A stretch of 64,000 nucleotides of DNA from CAWAPS01 sp963783945. GTDB taxonomy: Bacteria; Actinomycetota; Acidimicrobiia; Acidimicrobiales; Palsa-688. The stretch covers positions 1 through 64,000 of the forward strand of contig CAWAPS010000030.1 in the NCBI GenBank assembly GCA_963783945.1, in the 5' to 3' direction. Below, piece by piece: positions 1 to 8,491 of the stretch. The notes beneath the pieces are model-generated. The model was not told the DNA's origin. It did not search any database and saw only the letters and a program-made list of their open reading frames with translations. The position numbers and the translations under genes are program-made. How positions within the stretch are numbered: the stretch's first letter is position 1; the number at the start of each line of letters is the position of its first letter.

Positions 1-727
1 TGTCATTGGTTACAGTCGCTATCGGGACCATTGTCTGAAGCTCGATATCCGAGAAGCGACCGCCCGCCCCCTCCCGAACCCACTGGAGCTTTTGCTCGAT
101 CCGATAAGAAGCATATTCCTGGCCCAGATCGGGCTGGGATGGCCCCAGGTTGGCCGCAATCCCGACGATGTCGGCTTCCCGCCCGGCCAGACGAAGAAGG
201 CGAGGACCGCCGCCACCGATCATGATCGGTACTGAAGGCTGTACAGGTGATGGCATCCCCGTGTAATCAGTCACTGTGTAGTGAAGGCCGGAGAAGTTCA
301 GGGGTTCTGATCTCAGCGCTCGTTTGATGAGAAGCACCGCTTCCGTCAAGCGCTCAACCCGCACGACAGGTTCGTCACACCGGATACCTGTCGCTGCGTA
401 TTCCGATTTCCGAAAGCCGGCGCCCAAACCCAGTTCTAGGCGGCCCTCCGACAGCAAATCTAGGGTTGCCGCCTCCTTCGCCAGGACCAGCGGATGCCGG
501 AAGTCATTGTTTGCGACCAGACTTCCGAGCCGAAGCGCAGTGGTTGCATCGGCTGCAGCCATCAGCGCCGGTATCGGGGCGAACTGACCGTCGAAGTGAT
601 CGGAAATGAGCAACGTGGAGTACCCCAGGTCCTCCGCCCGGCGGGCCGTATCGATCCAGTCCCGGCGACTCGGCTGATCCGGTACGAGGATGCCGAACCG
701 AAACGGATGAGCTCCACTGTTGCTCAT
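1..727 (-). CDS. LLM-class (probably F420-dependent) oxidoreductase, 3' end outside window
   Basis: Reading back from an ATG at 727 gives 242 residues with no stop, so the C-terminus lies beyond the left edge. The fold signature of the bacterial luciferase-like family is clear: RFGILVPDQPS at the first strand, LISDHFDGQFAP, RLELGLGAGF, and VPIMIGGGGPRLLRLAG near residue 190. It looks like the TIGR03621-type actinobacterial group, which is predicted to use coenzyme F420. It lies 26 bp downstream of the thiolase-like gene on the same strand and is probably co-transcribed with it and the DUF35 gene. The substrate is unknown. Confidence 0.85.
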   Translation of the reverse strand, partial: MSNSGAHPFRFGILVPDQPSRRDWIDTARRAEDLGYSTLLISDHFDGQFAPIPALMAAADATTALRLGSLVANNDFRHPLVLAKEAATLDLLSEGRLELGLGAGFRKSEYAATGIRCDEPVVRVERLTEAVLLIKRALRSEPLNFSGLHYTVTDYTGMPSPVQPSVPIMIGGGGPRLLRLAGREADIVGIAANLGPSQPDLGQEYASYRIEQKLQWVREGAGGRFSDIELQTMVPIATVTND

Positions 728-753
728 GGCATGAGTGCCTTCGCTGGCGGGCC

Positions 754-1899
754 TCAAGTACTAAGAACGGACACGGCGGCGACGCCAGGGGCGCCGTAGA
801 GTTGGGCATACCCGACCTGTGGCTTGCCTGCGACTTGTCGATCTCCGGCTTGGCCACGGAGCTGATGTACCAGCTCGTACACCTGCCTGAGTCCGGAGGC
901 GCCAATCGGCTCGCCGTTGGCCAACAACCCGCCATCAGTGTTGACGGGCAGCGGACCGCCGATCTCGGTGGCACCGTCCGCGATCAGCTTCTCCTGATCT
1001 CCATCAGCGCAGAAACCGTTCTCGGCCATGTGAATGATCTCCGCTCCGGCGTCGGTGTCCTGTAGTTGGATCACATTCACGTCTTCAGGCCCGATCCCCG
1101 CCGCCTCGAAAGCCGCCCGTGATGCGAAGACAGTGGGCGCCGGCTGTTCTTCTACCGCCGACCAACTGCTGTGGACCTCGTACGCACCGTAGCGACGGGT
1201 TCGGAGTTCGCCCGCTCGCAGATAGACCGGATGGGAGGTGTAGCGGTGAGCGATGTCTGCCCGGCACAGCACCGCGGCTGCCGCTCCCTCATTCGGTGCA
1301 CAAAACATGTACTGGGTCAACGGGAAGTTCAGCATGCGAGATAAAAGGATTTCGTCTTCGGACAGGGCCTTGCGCCGGAAGGCGTTGGGATTGATCGAAC
1401 CATTTCGATACCCCTTCGCTGCGACTCTGGCCAGCGTGGTGGCAGAGATGCCGTGGGCATGCATGTAGCGGTTGATCTTCATGGCGAAGAATTTCGTCGT
1501 GAGGAACTGCCCTATCTCTCCGTACCACGGGGGGGCCATCACCGTCGCCGGATCGCCAGTGAACGCCCCCGGAAGATGCTTGTCCATGCCGACGGCAACG
1601 CCGAGATCGTATCGGCCTGTCCTAATCTGGTCGGCGGTGGCATGCAGCGTCGTCGCACCTGTGGCGCAACCGTTGTAAACGTCTCTGAACGGTAGACCGG
1701 TCATGCCGAGCAGACCTACGATCGCGTCGGGAAAGGCCGTGTCGGCACTTCCGCCGAAGGCGAATTGGACGTCGCCCCAGCTGATTCCCGCGTCGGCCAA
1801 AGCGTCCCGCGCCGCCTCAGCGCCCATCTCGATGGCAGACTTTTGACCGAATCGACCGAAGGGGTGCAGCCCCACGCCGATAATCGCAACGTCATCCAT
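754..1899 (-). CDS. Thiolase-like protein (lipid-transfer protein/Ltp2 type)
   Basis: A 381-residue thiolase-fold protein. It keeps a cysteine in the nucleophile region (NGCATGA, Cys78), but the usual C-terminal GHP motif reads GEP (NGEPIGASGLRQ, about residues 328-339). That variation is typical of thiolase-like lipid-transfer proteins that pair with a DUF35 partner, not of classical acetyl-CoA acetyltransferases. Its neighbour, 15 bp upstream, is exactly such a DUF35 zinc-ribbon protein. In the known Ltp2-type systems the pair carries out carbon-carbon cleavage of steroid side-chain CoA esters. Here the substrate is inferred only as an acyl-CoA. The ATG start has GGAGAGA upstream. Confidence 0.85.
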   Translation of the reverse strand: MDDVAIIGVGLHPFGRFGQKSAIEMGAEAARDALADAGISWGDVQFAFGGSADTAFPDAIVGLLGMTGLPFRDVYNGCATGATTLHATADQIRTGRYDLGVAVGMDKHLPGAFTGDPATVMAPPWYGEIGQFLTTKFFAMKINRYMHAHGISATTLARVAAKGYRNGSINPNAFRRKALSEDEILLSRMLNFPLTQYMFCAPNEGAAAAVLCRADIAHRYTSHPVYLRAGELRTRRYGAYEVHSSWSAVEEQPAPTVFASRAAFEAAGIGPEDVNVIQLQDTDAGAEIIHMAENGFCADGDQEKLIADGATEIGGPLPVNTDGGLLANGEPIGASGLRQVYELVHQLRGQAGDRQVAGKPQVGYAQLYGAPGVAAVSVLST

Positions 1900-1914
1900 G
1901 GTGTCTCTCCAATC

Positions 1915-2334
1915 TCAAGCTGGGGCGAAGGCGAATATGAGGACTTCGGTCCCGTCCTCCTCGACCCGGAACGGAGTCACAACCAGCTCCATGTCCATTC
2001 CGAAGTCCAGCTTGGCCGGGTCGCTTTCAGTAAGGCGGGCCTCGACCCGGACTTCGTGACCGAGTTCGATCAGACCCACTCCATACGGCTTGAAGGTTTT
2101 CTCGGTCTCGCCGCTGGCGTAGGGCTCCTTCGGCAGGAATTCCTGGGTAGTCCAGGTGACCAGCGTGCCGCGGCGCGGTAGCAGGTGGCGAGCCATCTCT
2201 GTTCCACCACAGCGCGGGCAGGAAGGCTGTGCCGGGAAGGTGGTCGCTTCGCAAGCTGGGCACTTGCCACCGATGAGCTGCGGTTGGTCCGCCGGCCAGG
2301 TAAAGACGTCAGGGGCGAATGGAACAACCGGCAT
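1915..2334 (-). CDS. DUF35 Zn-ribbon/OB-fold acyl-CoA-binding protein
   Basis: A 139-residue protein with an N-terminal zinc ribbon formed by Cys25, Cys28, Cys39 and Cys42 (CPAC and CPRC pairs), followed by an OB-fold (RRGTLVTWTTQEF onward). This is the standard DUF35/DUF35_N architecture. Such proteins act as obligate partners of thiolase-like enzymes and help bind the acyl-CoA. The gene is first in a minus-strand operon with the thiolase-like and LLM genes. Its ATG has the strong ribosome site AAGGAGAG at a 4-nt spacing. Confidence 0.9.
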   Translation of the reverse strand: MPVVPFAPDVFTWPADQPQLIGGKCPACEATTFPAQPSCPRCGGTEMARHLLPRRGTLVTWTTQEFLPKEPYASGETEKTFKPYGVGLIELGHEVRVEARLTESDPAKLDFGMDMELVVTPFRVEEDGTEVLIFAFAPA

Positions 2335-2475
2335 TCAACTCTCCTTTGACTGCCAATCCCGAGGTATATCCCGTATCATCCTCCCTGAGTCTACCTCGCT
2401 TGGTCAGTCGAGACCCGGGGGAGCATCCGGCCGGATGTACCCGCGGATGCTCATTGTCTCCCTTAGTCTCTCACC
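2335..2475. promoter_or_regulatory. Divergent promoter region, DUF35-thiolase operon / acyl-CoA synthetase
   Basis: This 141-bp gap separates two divergently transcribed units, so both promoters should lie here. The segment TTGGTCAGTCGAGAC at 2400-2414 partly resembles the right half of the paired 28-bp sites at 6927 and 12942. The match is too weak to call it a third copy. No -10/-35 pair is convincing by eye. The synthetase ATG has no obvious Shine-Dalgarno sequence. Confidence 0.45.
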
Positions 2476-4080
2476 ATGGTGTCGGTGCCGGAGCTTCCGT
2501 ATCTGCCGAGCATGCCCACGGTCATACGCCGAGCCGCTGAGTTGTTCGGCGAAGACGACTTCATCGTGATGCCGGACCGGCGAATCTCGTTCAAGGACGT
2601 GGAAGCAGCCTCCCGCCACCTGGCCAAACAATTGCTAGCCGCCGGCGTCGGCAAGGGCACCCGGGTGGGCATGCACCTCCCGACCGGACCGGAATGGGCG
2701 ATCGCCTGGCTCGCGATCACCCGCGTCGGAGCAGTGGCCATGCCGTTCAGCACCTTGTACCGCCCAGCAGAGCTTCAAGCCGCTCTGCGCGTCGGCGACG
2801 TGTCCCTGCTACTTGCTCAGACGTCGATGCTGGGCAAGGATCAAGTGGCCTACCTGGAGGAGGCGGTTCCCGGGCTGGCGTCCGCGACAGCAGACCGCCT
2901 CCGGGTGCCACAGTTGCCCTACCTCCGCTCGATATGGCTCCTCGGCGACGCCGACCGGGCGTGGGCCGGGAGCTTTAGTTGCTCTGGCGAAGGCGCAAAC
3001 GACGTCATAGACGGCTTCGACGATGCTTTATTGGAGGCGGTCGAAGCACAAGTGACCCCGGGGGACGACTTGCTGGTGGTGTTCACTTCCGGCACCTCGG
3101 CGGATCCCAAGGCCGTGGTGCACACCCAGGGAGCGGTGCTGCGCAAGACGGCTCGGCAGGCGGACGCCGGGCTCGATTCGATTTTTCCCGGTCGAGTTCT
3201 GAGCGTGATGCCATTCTTCTGGGTCGGGGGAATCCAGATGGTAGCCGGCGCTCTTCAAAGCGGAGCAACCGTGCTGACTCTGGAGCGTATCGAACCGGCG
3301 GCTGCCATCGAGCTGGCTCGGCTGGAGCGGGCAACCAGCGTGATGGGCAACCCTGCCGTGCTCCGATCCGTGTTGGGCGCCTCGGCGGTCGGCGAGCGGG
3401 TTAGCGTCCCTGCCCTCAGCTCGCTACAGCCCCTTCCCAAGAGACCATGGGAAGGCAGTCGGAGCAGTACGGGGGAGCAGCCGGTGGGGCTCGGGATGAC
3501 CGAGACCATGGGGCCGTGGGCCGCGGTTAACGGGTTCGACTGGCTGGTCGTCGATCCAGAATCAGGGAAGGAGCTCCCTGATGGCGAGCAAGGCGAGTTT
3601 TACGTACGCGGCTACGCCCTCATGCGCGGCCTCTACAAGTGTGAGCGCGAAGAGACGTTCACCGCGGATGGCTACTTCCCCACTGGAGACCTCGGATACA
3701 CCGAGAAAGGATGGGTGTACTTCAAGGGGAGGCGCACCGAGATGATCAAGACCAAGGGGGCCAACGTGGCGCCCGCCGAGGTAGAAGCTGCTCTCAACTC
3801 CTTCTCCGGGGTCAAGGTTTCGTTTGTCATGGCCCTGCCTCACGAGGCCTACGGCGAGGAGGTGGCAGCCGCGGTCGTGCCGGTCCAAGGGCAGGTCGTC
3901 GATGTCTCAGAGCTTCTCCAGCACACCCGCGGCGTTTTGTCGTCCTACAAGGTTCCAACCCTCGTCGAGCTCATCAGCGATGGCGACATCAGCTGGCTGC
4001 CCAGCGGAAAGCCCAACAAACGAGCCCTGGTGGGTCTCCTGGTGCAGCGCAGGGCTCGGTCACGCGGAACGGGTGGCTGA
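2476..4080 (+). CDS. Acyl-CoA synthetase (AMP-binding, class I adenylate-forming)
   Basis: A 534-residue ligase expected to activate a carboxylic acid as acyl-AMP and then acyl-CoA in the cytoplasm. The P-loop FTSGTSADPKAVVHTQG is at about 203-219, the A5 motif GMTET is in the middle, the adenylate-binding TGDLGYTEKGWVYFKGR follows, and the hinge and catalytic-lysine region PSGKPNKRAL is near the C-terminus. Length and motif order are normal. It is transcribed divergently from the DUF35-thiolase operon and probably feeds the same pathway. The acid substrate cannot be read from the sequence. Confidence 0.92.
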   Translation: MVSVPELPYLPSMPTVIRRAAELFGEDDFIVMPDRRISFKDVEAASRHLAKQLLAAGVGKGTRVGMHLPTGPEWAIAWLAITRVGAVAMPFSTLYRPAELQAALRVGDVSLLLAQTSMLGKDQVAYLEEAVPGLASATADRLRVPQLPYLRSIWLLGDADRAWAGSFSCSGEGANDVIDGFDDALLEAVEAQVTPGDDLLVVFTSGTSADPKAVVHTQGAVLRKTARQADAGLDSIFPGRVLSVMPFFWVGGIQMVAGALQSGATVLTLERIEPAAAIELARLERATSVMGNPAVLRSVLGASAVGERVSVPALSSLQPLPKRPWEGSRSSTGEQPVGLGMTETMGPWAAVNGFDWLVVDPESGKELPDGEQGEFYVRGYALMRGLYKCEREETFTADGYFPTGDLGYTEKGWVYFKGRRTEMIKTKGANVAPAEVEAALNSFSGVKVSFVMALPHEAYGEEVAAAVVPVQGQVVDVSELLQHTRGVLSSYKVPTLVELISDGDISWLPSGKPNKRALVGLLVQRRARSRGTGG

Positions 4081-4110
4081 GCAGCCTTACCAGGCCCGCT
4101 GGCCACGTCT

Positions 4111-5154
4111 CTAGGAGATTTCGCCGGCCAGGTCCCCGGCCCGGGCAAGGGAAATGTTGATTCGATCGACCAGTCCGGGCAGATCCACCCCGTCACTGCT
4201 CTTTTGCCCCGAGCGGTATCTCGCGTACACACCGTGGAGGATGCACGCCCGGCGCCAGTAGTTGAACAACCTGTAGTAGCCCAGGTGGGACACGTCGGCA
4301 CCGGTCAACTCTACGTAACTGGCGATGAGCTGCTGACGGGTCGGAAAGCCTGACATCAGTGTGGGTGGATTGGGCAGGTCGGCCAGCTCGTCCCCGGGCC
4401 CGACCCATGCATTGACGGAATAAGCGAGATCGGCGAGGGGATCGCCGAGGGTGGCGATCTCCCAGTCCAGGACGGCGGAGATCTCACCGTTCTCGCGGAA
4501 GAGTGCATTGTGGGGGCCGTAGTCACCGTGCACGAGACGCGCCGAGCCCTGCTCGGGTATCCGCGTCGAGAGTAAATCGTGTAGTTCATGAATTCGGGTG
4601 TCGTCATGCCCGGCGCTCCCCATCTGTGTTGTCCATGAGGAGTACCAGGTCTTGATCTGTCGAGCGACGTATCCGTCAGGACGGCCCAGGTCGGCCAGAC
4701 CGACATCTGCCGGATCGATGGAGTGGAGGGCGGCGAGGACCTGCACGAAGTCCTGGCCCGCTCGCTCCCGCGCTGGAGAGTCGAGCCAGGACTCCACCAC
4801 CGATGGTTCGTAGAGGGCCTTTCCGTTGCTCTTGCCCATCGCGTAGAAGTGCGTCTGGGCGACTCCGGCGCCGCCACAGTACGCGACGGGTTCCGGAACC
4901 GGCACCTCAGTGGACCACAGGCCTTTGATGATCCGGAACTCGCGCCACATGTCGTGCGCCTTCGGCAAGAGGGGTCCCAAGGGCGGTCGGCGGATGACTA
5001 GCTCGTGGCCGCCCGCGTCGCGGACCAGGTACGTGAGGTTGGAGTGGCCCCCGGTCAGGCGAGTCCACACGAACGGAGCACGTACCGGGGCGACCGTTGC
5101 TAACCAAGACTCCGCCTTGGCTACGTCAAAGCCGACGACTCCGTTAGCCACCAT
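4111..5154 (-). CDS. APH-family phosphotransferase (ACAD10/11-like kinase domain)
   Basis: A 347-residue aminoglycoside-phosphotransferase-fold protein. It has LVIRRPPLGP near the N-lobe lysine, the catalytic loop LVHGDYGPHNALF and the metal-binding VLDWEIATLGDPLADLAY. This subgroup, common beside fatty-acid genes, resembles the N-terminal kinase domain of ACAD10/ACAD11, which phosphorylates 4-hydroxyacyl-CoAs. By context it more likely acts on a hydroxylated acyl or sterol substrate than on an antibiotic. Its ATG lies inside the end of the upstream NTF2-like gene (11-bp overlap), indicating translational coupling. Confidence 0.88.
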   Translation of the reverse strand: MVANGVVGFDVAKAESWLATVAPVRAPFVWTRLTGGHSNLTYLVRDAGGHELVIRRPPLGPLLPKAHDMWREFRIIKGLWSTEVPVPEPVAYCGGAGVAQTHFYAMGKSNGKALYEPSVVESWLDSPARERAGQDFVQVLAALHSIDPADVGLADLGRPDGYVARQIKTWYSSWTTQMGSAGHDDTRIHELHDLLSTRIPEQGSARLVHGDYGPHNALFRENGEISAVLDWEIATLGDPLADLAYSVNAWVGPGDELADLPNPPTLMSGFPTRQQLIASYVELTGADVSHLGYYRLFNYWRRACILHGVYARYRSGQKSSDGVDLPGLVDRINISLARAGDLAGEIS

Positions 5155-5542
5155 TTCCGGATGGTATCTCGCTCGTCACCTGCGATGTCACGTTGGGGTC
5201 GACGTACTCGTCGACTCGCTCGACCCTACCGCCGTCGACCGTAACGATCATGCAGTTGTGAAGCTCGAGACGGGATCCGGTTGCTCTAAAGGTTCCCCTC
5301 AGGACGATCTGGTCGACGAAACCGAAATCAGTCTCTGCCAGCCGTACCACCTCCACTGTGACCCCGTCGGCAACGCGAGTGAGCGCCGAGATGCGCTCCA
5401 GCGCGGCGTCCTTGCCGAGATCGGAGCGATCGCTGTTGTGCCACACGACCATATCTTCAGCACAACGATCGGCCAAGGCCCTAGTGTCCCCCGTCGCCAG
5501 AGCGGCGTGTAGCGCGGCGGCAATCATTTGTGCGTCAGCCAC
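5144..5542 (-). CDS. NTF2-like (SnoaL-type) protein
   Basis: I chose the GTG at 5542 because GGAGGAA lies 4 nt before it. Reading further upstream adds a low-complexity extension with no family resemblance. The resulting 132 residues follow the alpha+beta cone pattern of the NTF2/SnoaL superfamily: helix (MIAAALHAALATGDTRALA), AEDMVVWHNSDRSDLGKDA, then strands ending in the acidic VDEYVD. Such proteins are isomerases, hydratases or ligand-binding partners. The gene sits between the MaoC-like dehydratase and the phosphotransferase in one minus-strand run. Confidence 0.8.
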   Translation of the reverse strand: MADAQMIAAALHAALATGDTRALADRCAEDMVVWHNSDRSDLGKDAALERISALTRVADGVTVEVVRLAETDFGFVDQIVLRGTFRATGSRLELHNCMIVTVDGGRVERVDEYVDPNVTSQVTSEIPSGNGG

Positions 5543-5631
5543 CAGTTCCTCCAAAAAACTTCGCTGAAATCCATTTTTCCAGCCAGCCGATCCAACTTCT
5601 CGAATAATAAAACCGAAGCCCCTGCCGGTCC

Positions 5632-6789
5632 CTAGCCCGCTCGGCGCGGCACGCACACCGATCCGACACCCTTTGCCGACAGCTCACCGTCCTGGTTGGA
5701 AGCGTGTTGCTCGATCTCTACGCATGGCCGACCGTGGTCATCTTCGCCGACGGCGGTGATCTTGCCGCGAATAATGATGATATCGCCAACCGGGTTGTGC
5801 CGTCGGATCTCACACCGGTGGCCGGCGAGGAAGCCGTCGTCTCCCATCCAATCCGTGAGCTGGTGGATCAGCCACGAGCAGCGCTCCGGCCCGTAGTCGT
5901 AGGCCCGGGGCGTGCCGACCAGACGGGCCAGGGCGTCATCCCAGTGGACCCGCTCCGGCACGTCGGGGATGCCGAAGCGGTCCGGGATGCCCAAGCCGGG
6001 GTGCTTCTTCAGCTGCTTGTACGCCAGTCGATTAGCTCGGATATACAGACCGCCCCAGCCTTGGGCGAAAGCGATGAACCCGGTGACCGTCATGGGCCCT
6101 TTGATCATTGGGGGCAACTCGTCACCCACCGCAACATCCTGGATGCTGATCTGCTGCGCACCCCTCTCCTTCTCTGGCTCATACAGGGCCCAAACCCGCT
6201 CCAATTCTTCCCTGCTGTAGGGGTCCGGATCCCGGTTGGTCTCCGTGTACTTGGTGCCCAGTTCGCGAGCCGTGTCACGTTCGGTGCGGAAGCACCAGGA
6301 GTCGGCGCCTACCAGGTGCTCGCCAACCTGATTGTAGAAGTCGACGTGATAAATTTGTTGGATCGCCCGGCCGGCGAATCGGGTCTCGTGCTCGACCAGA
6401 TCTTTCAGATAGGCCTCGCATTGGATCTGGTCTCCAAGAAGCAATGGGCGGTGCCAGGTTATGTCCGCGCCTGACCACATGGCGTGGACTCCAGGAAGGC
6501 CCCCGACATACCCGGAGAGGACCCGGTTCAACGCGAAGACAAATGACGGCGGCGCTACCAGACGCCCATACGCCGTTCCCGCAGCGTATTCCGGGTCGCA
6601 CCAGAGGGGGTTGTCGTCACCGATTCCGTGGGCGTAGTGGCGGATGTTGTCCCGGCTCACCTCGTAACACCATGGTTCCACCGTGTCCGTGATCTTGACT
6701 CCGATGACGCGACGAAGTGCGTCAAGCCCCTCGTCGGTGATCACAGGGAATCTCGGCTGGCGGGCGTCAGCATCCAGGTCGACCGTCAC
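5632..6789 (-). CDS. FAS1-like/MaoC-type acyl dehydratase (double hot-dog)
   Basis: The start is placed at the GTG at 6789, preceded by GGAGGAAG with an 8-nt spacer, giving 385 residues. An N-terminal MaoC_dehydrat_N-like hot-dog (YAHGIGDDNPLWCDPEYA, LVAPPSFVFAL) is followed by a second hot-dog (RVHWDDALAR, YDYGPERCSWLIHQLTDW). This arrangement matches the FAS1-like dehydratase-domain family, predicted to hydrate or dehydrate enoyl-/3-hydroxyacyl-CoAs. It is first in a minus-strand group with the NTF2-like and phosphotransferase genes. A 28-bp operator-like site lies 138 bp upstream of the start. Confidence 0.85.
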   Translation of the reverse strand: MTVDLDADARQPRFPVITDEGLDALRRVIGVKITDTVEPWCYEVSRDNIRHYAHGIGDDNPLWCDPEYAAGTAYGRLVAPPSFVFALNRVLSGYVGGLPGVHAMWSGADITWHRPLLLGDQIQCEAYLKDLVEHETRFAGRAIQQIYHVDFYNQVGEHLVGADSWCFRTERDTARELGTKYTETNRDPDPYSREELERVWALYEPEKERGAQQISIQDVAVGDELPPMIKGPMTVTGFIAFAQGWGGLYIRANRLAYKQLKKHPGLGIPDRFGIPDVPERVHWDDALARLVGTPRAYDYGPERCSWLIHQLTDWMGDDGFLAGHRCEIRRHNPVGDIIIIRGKITAVGEDDHGRPCVEIEQHASNQDGELSAKGVGSVCVPRRAG

Positions 6790-6926
6790 GCCTCTTACTT
6801 CCTCCAATCATTTGCTATCTGGACATCGCCACTATAGTTATCGCCCTCCCGACCGCCGTCTCCTCGACGACCGGGCCTCTCTCGTATGCGAGTCACGGTC
6901 TCATGGGGTTGTCTGTCCCGTCTCGC

Positions 6927-6954
6927 GTTCAAGTGAGCAAGTGGTCAGTTGAAC
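6927..6954. promoter_or_regulatory. 28-bp inverted-repeat operator-like site A
   Basis: The site begins GTTCAAG and ends GTTGAAC, an interrupted inverted repeat. Its right part, GTGGTCAGTTGAAC, matches a second 28-bp site at 12942-12969 almost exactly. It lies 138 bp upstream of the dehydratase start and not in front of any other gene, so it most likely controls that operon. The cognate regulator is unknown. The GntR gene next door is one candidate. The rest of the 6790-7046 gap holds nothing else that I recognise. Confidence 0.55.
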
Positions 6955-7046
6955 ACGTTGGGCCCTCCCCCTGTGACCCTCAACGGGCACCCAGTCCGCG
7001 GTCTCTCATTCGCCGTTCGCTCCCTCACGTCGCCGGACCAGTCATC

Positions 7047-7718
7047 TCATCTGTTGCGGGTGCCACTCTCCAACGATTGCAAGAGCAACCCCAATGAGCT
7101 GAACGAGTGGGACCGCGTGAGTTGCTCTGCCAGTTGGGCGTCGCGGCGACCCAGCGCGTCCAGGATGGCGAGGTATCTCGCCTTACTGGGCGCCATCTCC
7201 TCAGGGATGCTGAAGGGAGCGACCCTCGGTACGCTTTTCTGGACGCCGATCAAAGTTCGGATCAATCGCGGTGAATGCGCGAGCAGGTTGATCTCGCGGT
7301 GGAACTCCATGGCCAGCTCGGAGAACTCGTACGGATCTTCCGTCTCGACGGCCGCCCGGCAAATGTCGGCAAGCTCCTCGAGCTCCTCGTCAGAAGCGTG
7401 TACCGCGACCCGGCCGGCCGCCCACCCATGCAGCACAGCAATCAGGCCATGTGCCTCTTCCAGCTCCTCGGCCCCTAAGGAAGCAACGACCCGTTGCTGG
7501 CCATTCTGCTCGAGTACCCCCTCGTGCGTCAGCTGCTGCAATGCGTCACGAACGGGCGTCTGACTGGTACCAAAGCGCTCGCACAGCTCGTCCTGCACAA
7601 GGTGGGTTCCGGCGGGGATCCGGCCGTGAAGAATGTCGTTGCGCAGCTTCTCGGCTATCTGCTGGCTGAGGCTGAATCGGCGAATACGATCGGAGTATTC
7701 TTGTGACGGGGTCACCAC
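7047..7718 (-). CDS. GntR-family transcriptional regulator, FCD subfamily
   Basis: A 223-residue regulator with an N-terminal winged helix (LSQQIAEKLRNDILHGRIP, FGTSQTPVRDALQQL) and an all-helical FCD ligand domain (EFHREINLLAHSPRLIRTLI). FCD proteins usually sense small organic acids and repress catabolic genes. The start is the GTG at 7718 or the adjacent GTG at 7715. It lies directly upstream of the dehydratase operon on the same strand and divergent from the VOC gene, so either could be its target. Confidence 0.9.
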   Translation of the reverse strand: MVTPSQEYSDRIRRFSLSQQIAEKLRNDILHGRIPAGTHLVQDELCERFGTSQTPVRDALQQLTHEGVLEQNGQQRVVASLGAEELEEAHGLIAVLHGWAAGRVAVHASDEELEELADICRAAVETEDPYEFSELAMEFHREINLLAHSPRLIRTLIGVQKSVPRVAPFSIPEEMAPSKARYLAILDALGRRDAQLAEQLTRSHSFSSLGLLLQSLESGTRNR

Positions 7719-7864
7719 GTCACCACGGTACCCCGATAAGCACGGTCACCTTTGAGAACCTTCACGACCCGACCAGAAGGTTGCCTCCCAGGCCCCGCGG
7801 CCACGCGTGGTATCCCGGCTGGACGCGAGGTAACGGTGGTTAGATTGGAGCGAAGGAGGATCGC

Positions 7865-8377
7865 ATGACCATCTCGCCAGATGACCTTTTCGAGATCGCG
7901 CTCATCGTCCCCAACCTCGAGGAGGCGATCGAGCACTTCCACCACGCCTTCGGCTACACCTTCTCGCCGATCGTCGAGGGCGTCCTTCCTACTCGCGACA
8001 ACACAGGCGACGCTATCCCACCGTTGCGTATGGCAGTCTCTCGCGAACCGCCTCAACTGGAATTGATGGAGGCGATGCCAGGTACAGACATCGTCCCTCC
8101 GGCCGGCACCGGACTCCACCATCTTGGCTACTACGTTGACGATCTCGAAGGCGAGTCACACCGGTTGCAAGCGATAGGAATGCCCTTTCTCCGTGGCGGA
8201 TTCGCGGACGACGTCTTTCCCGCCGGCTGGGTCTACCACGCGATGACCGACGGCACCTTGATCGAGCTGGTCGACCGCAAGACCGCGCCGCTTCGTCGGA
8301 GTCTCGTGGCCGGAGAGGTGCCCGATTCGCCGATGGTTCACCGGGTCATACCACTGCCGCACGGCTGGGGCGGATAG
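7865..8377 (+). CDS. VOC-family (glyoxalase/dioxygenase-like) protein
   Basis: A 170-residue protein with two beta-alpha-beta-beta-beta modules. The first begins FEIALIVPNLEEAIEHF. The second contains GLHHLGYYVDDLEGESHRLQ and ends in GTLIELVDRK, so metal-ligand-type His and Glu residues are present. The ATG has GAAGGAGG at a good distance. VOC proteins include lyases, epimerases and dioxygenases, and the exact reaction is not readable. It stands alone on the plus strand between divergent GntR and a convergent CoA-transferase. Confidence 0.85.
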   Translation: MTISPDDLFEIALIVPNLEEAIEHFHHAFGYTFSPIVEGVLPTRDNTGDAIPPLRMAVSREPPQLELMEAMPGTDIVPPAGTGLHHLGYYVDDLEGESHRLQAIGMPFLRGGFADDVFPAGWVYHAMTDGTLIELVDRKTAPLRRSLVAGEVPDSPMVHRVIPLPHGWGG

Positions 8378-8491
8378 CCATATACCCGTTTTGCCCAGCT
8401 GCAATGCCCGCCGAAGCCGCGCCGGGAGGTCAGCCCTCGAGCAAATCCCAGTCCGGGCCGCCGAACCCGTGGTGTGGTGCCCATGGACGCC

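Noticed and set aside
2400..2414. Third copy of the 28-bp operator
   Set aside because: Only GGTCAGT and a loose GA-AC end match; arm symmetry and length differ from sites A and B.
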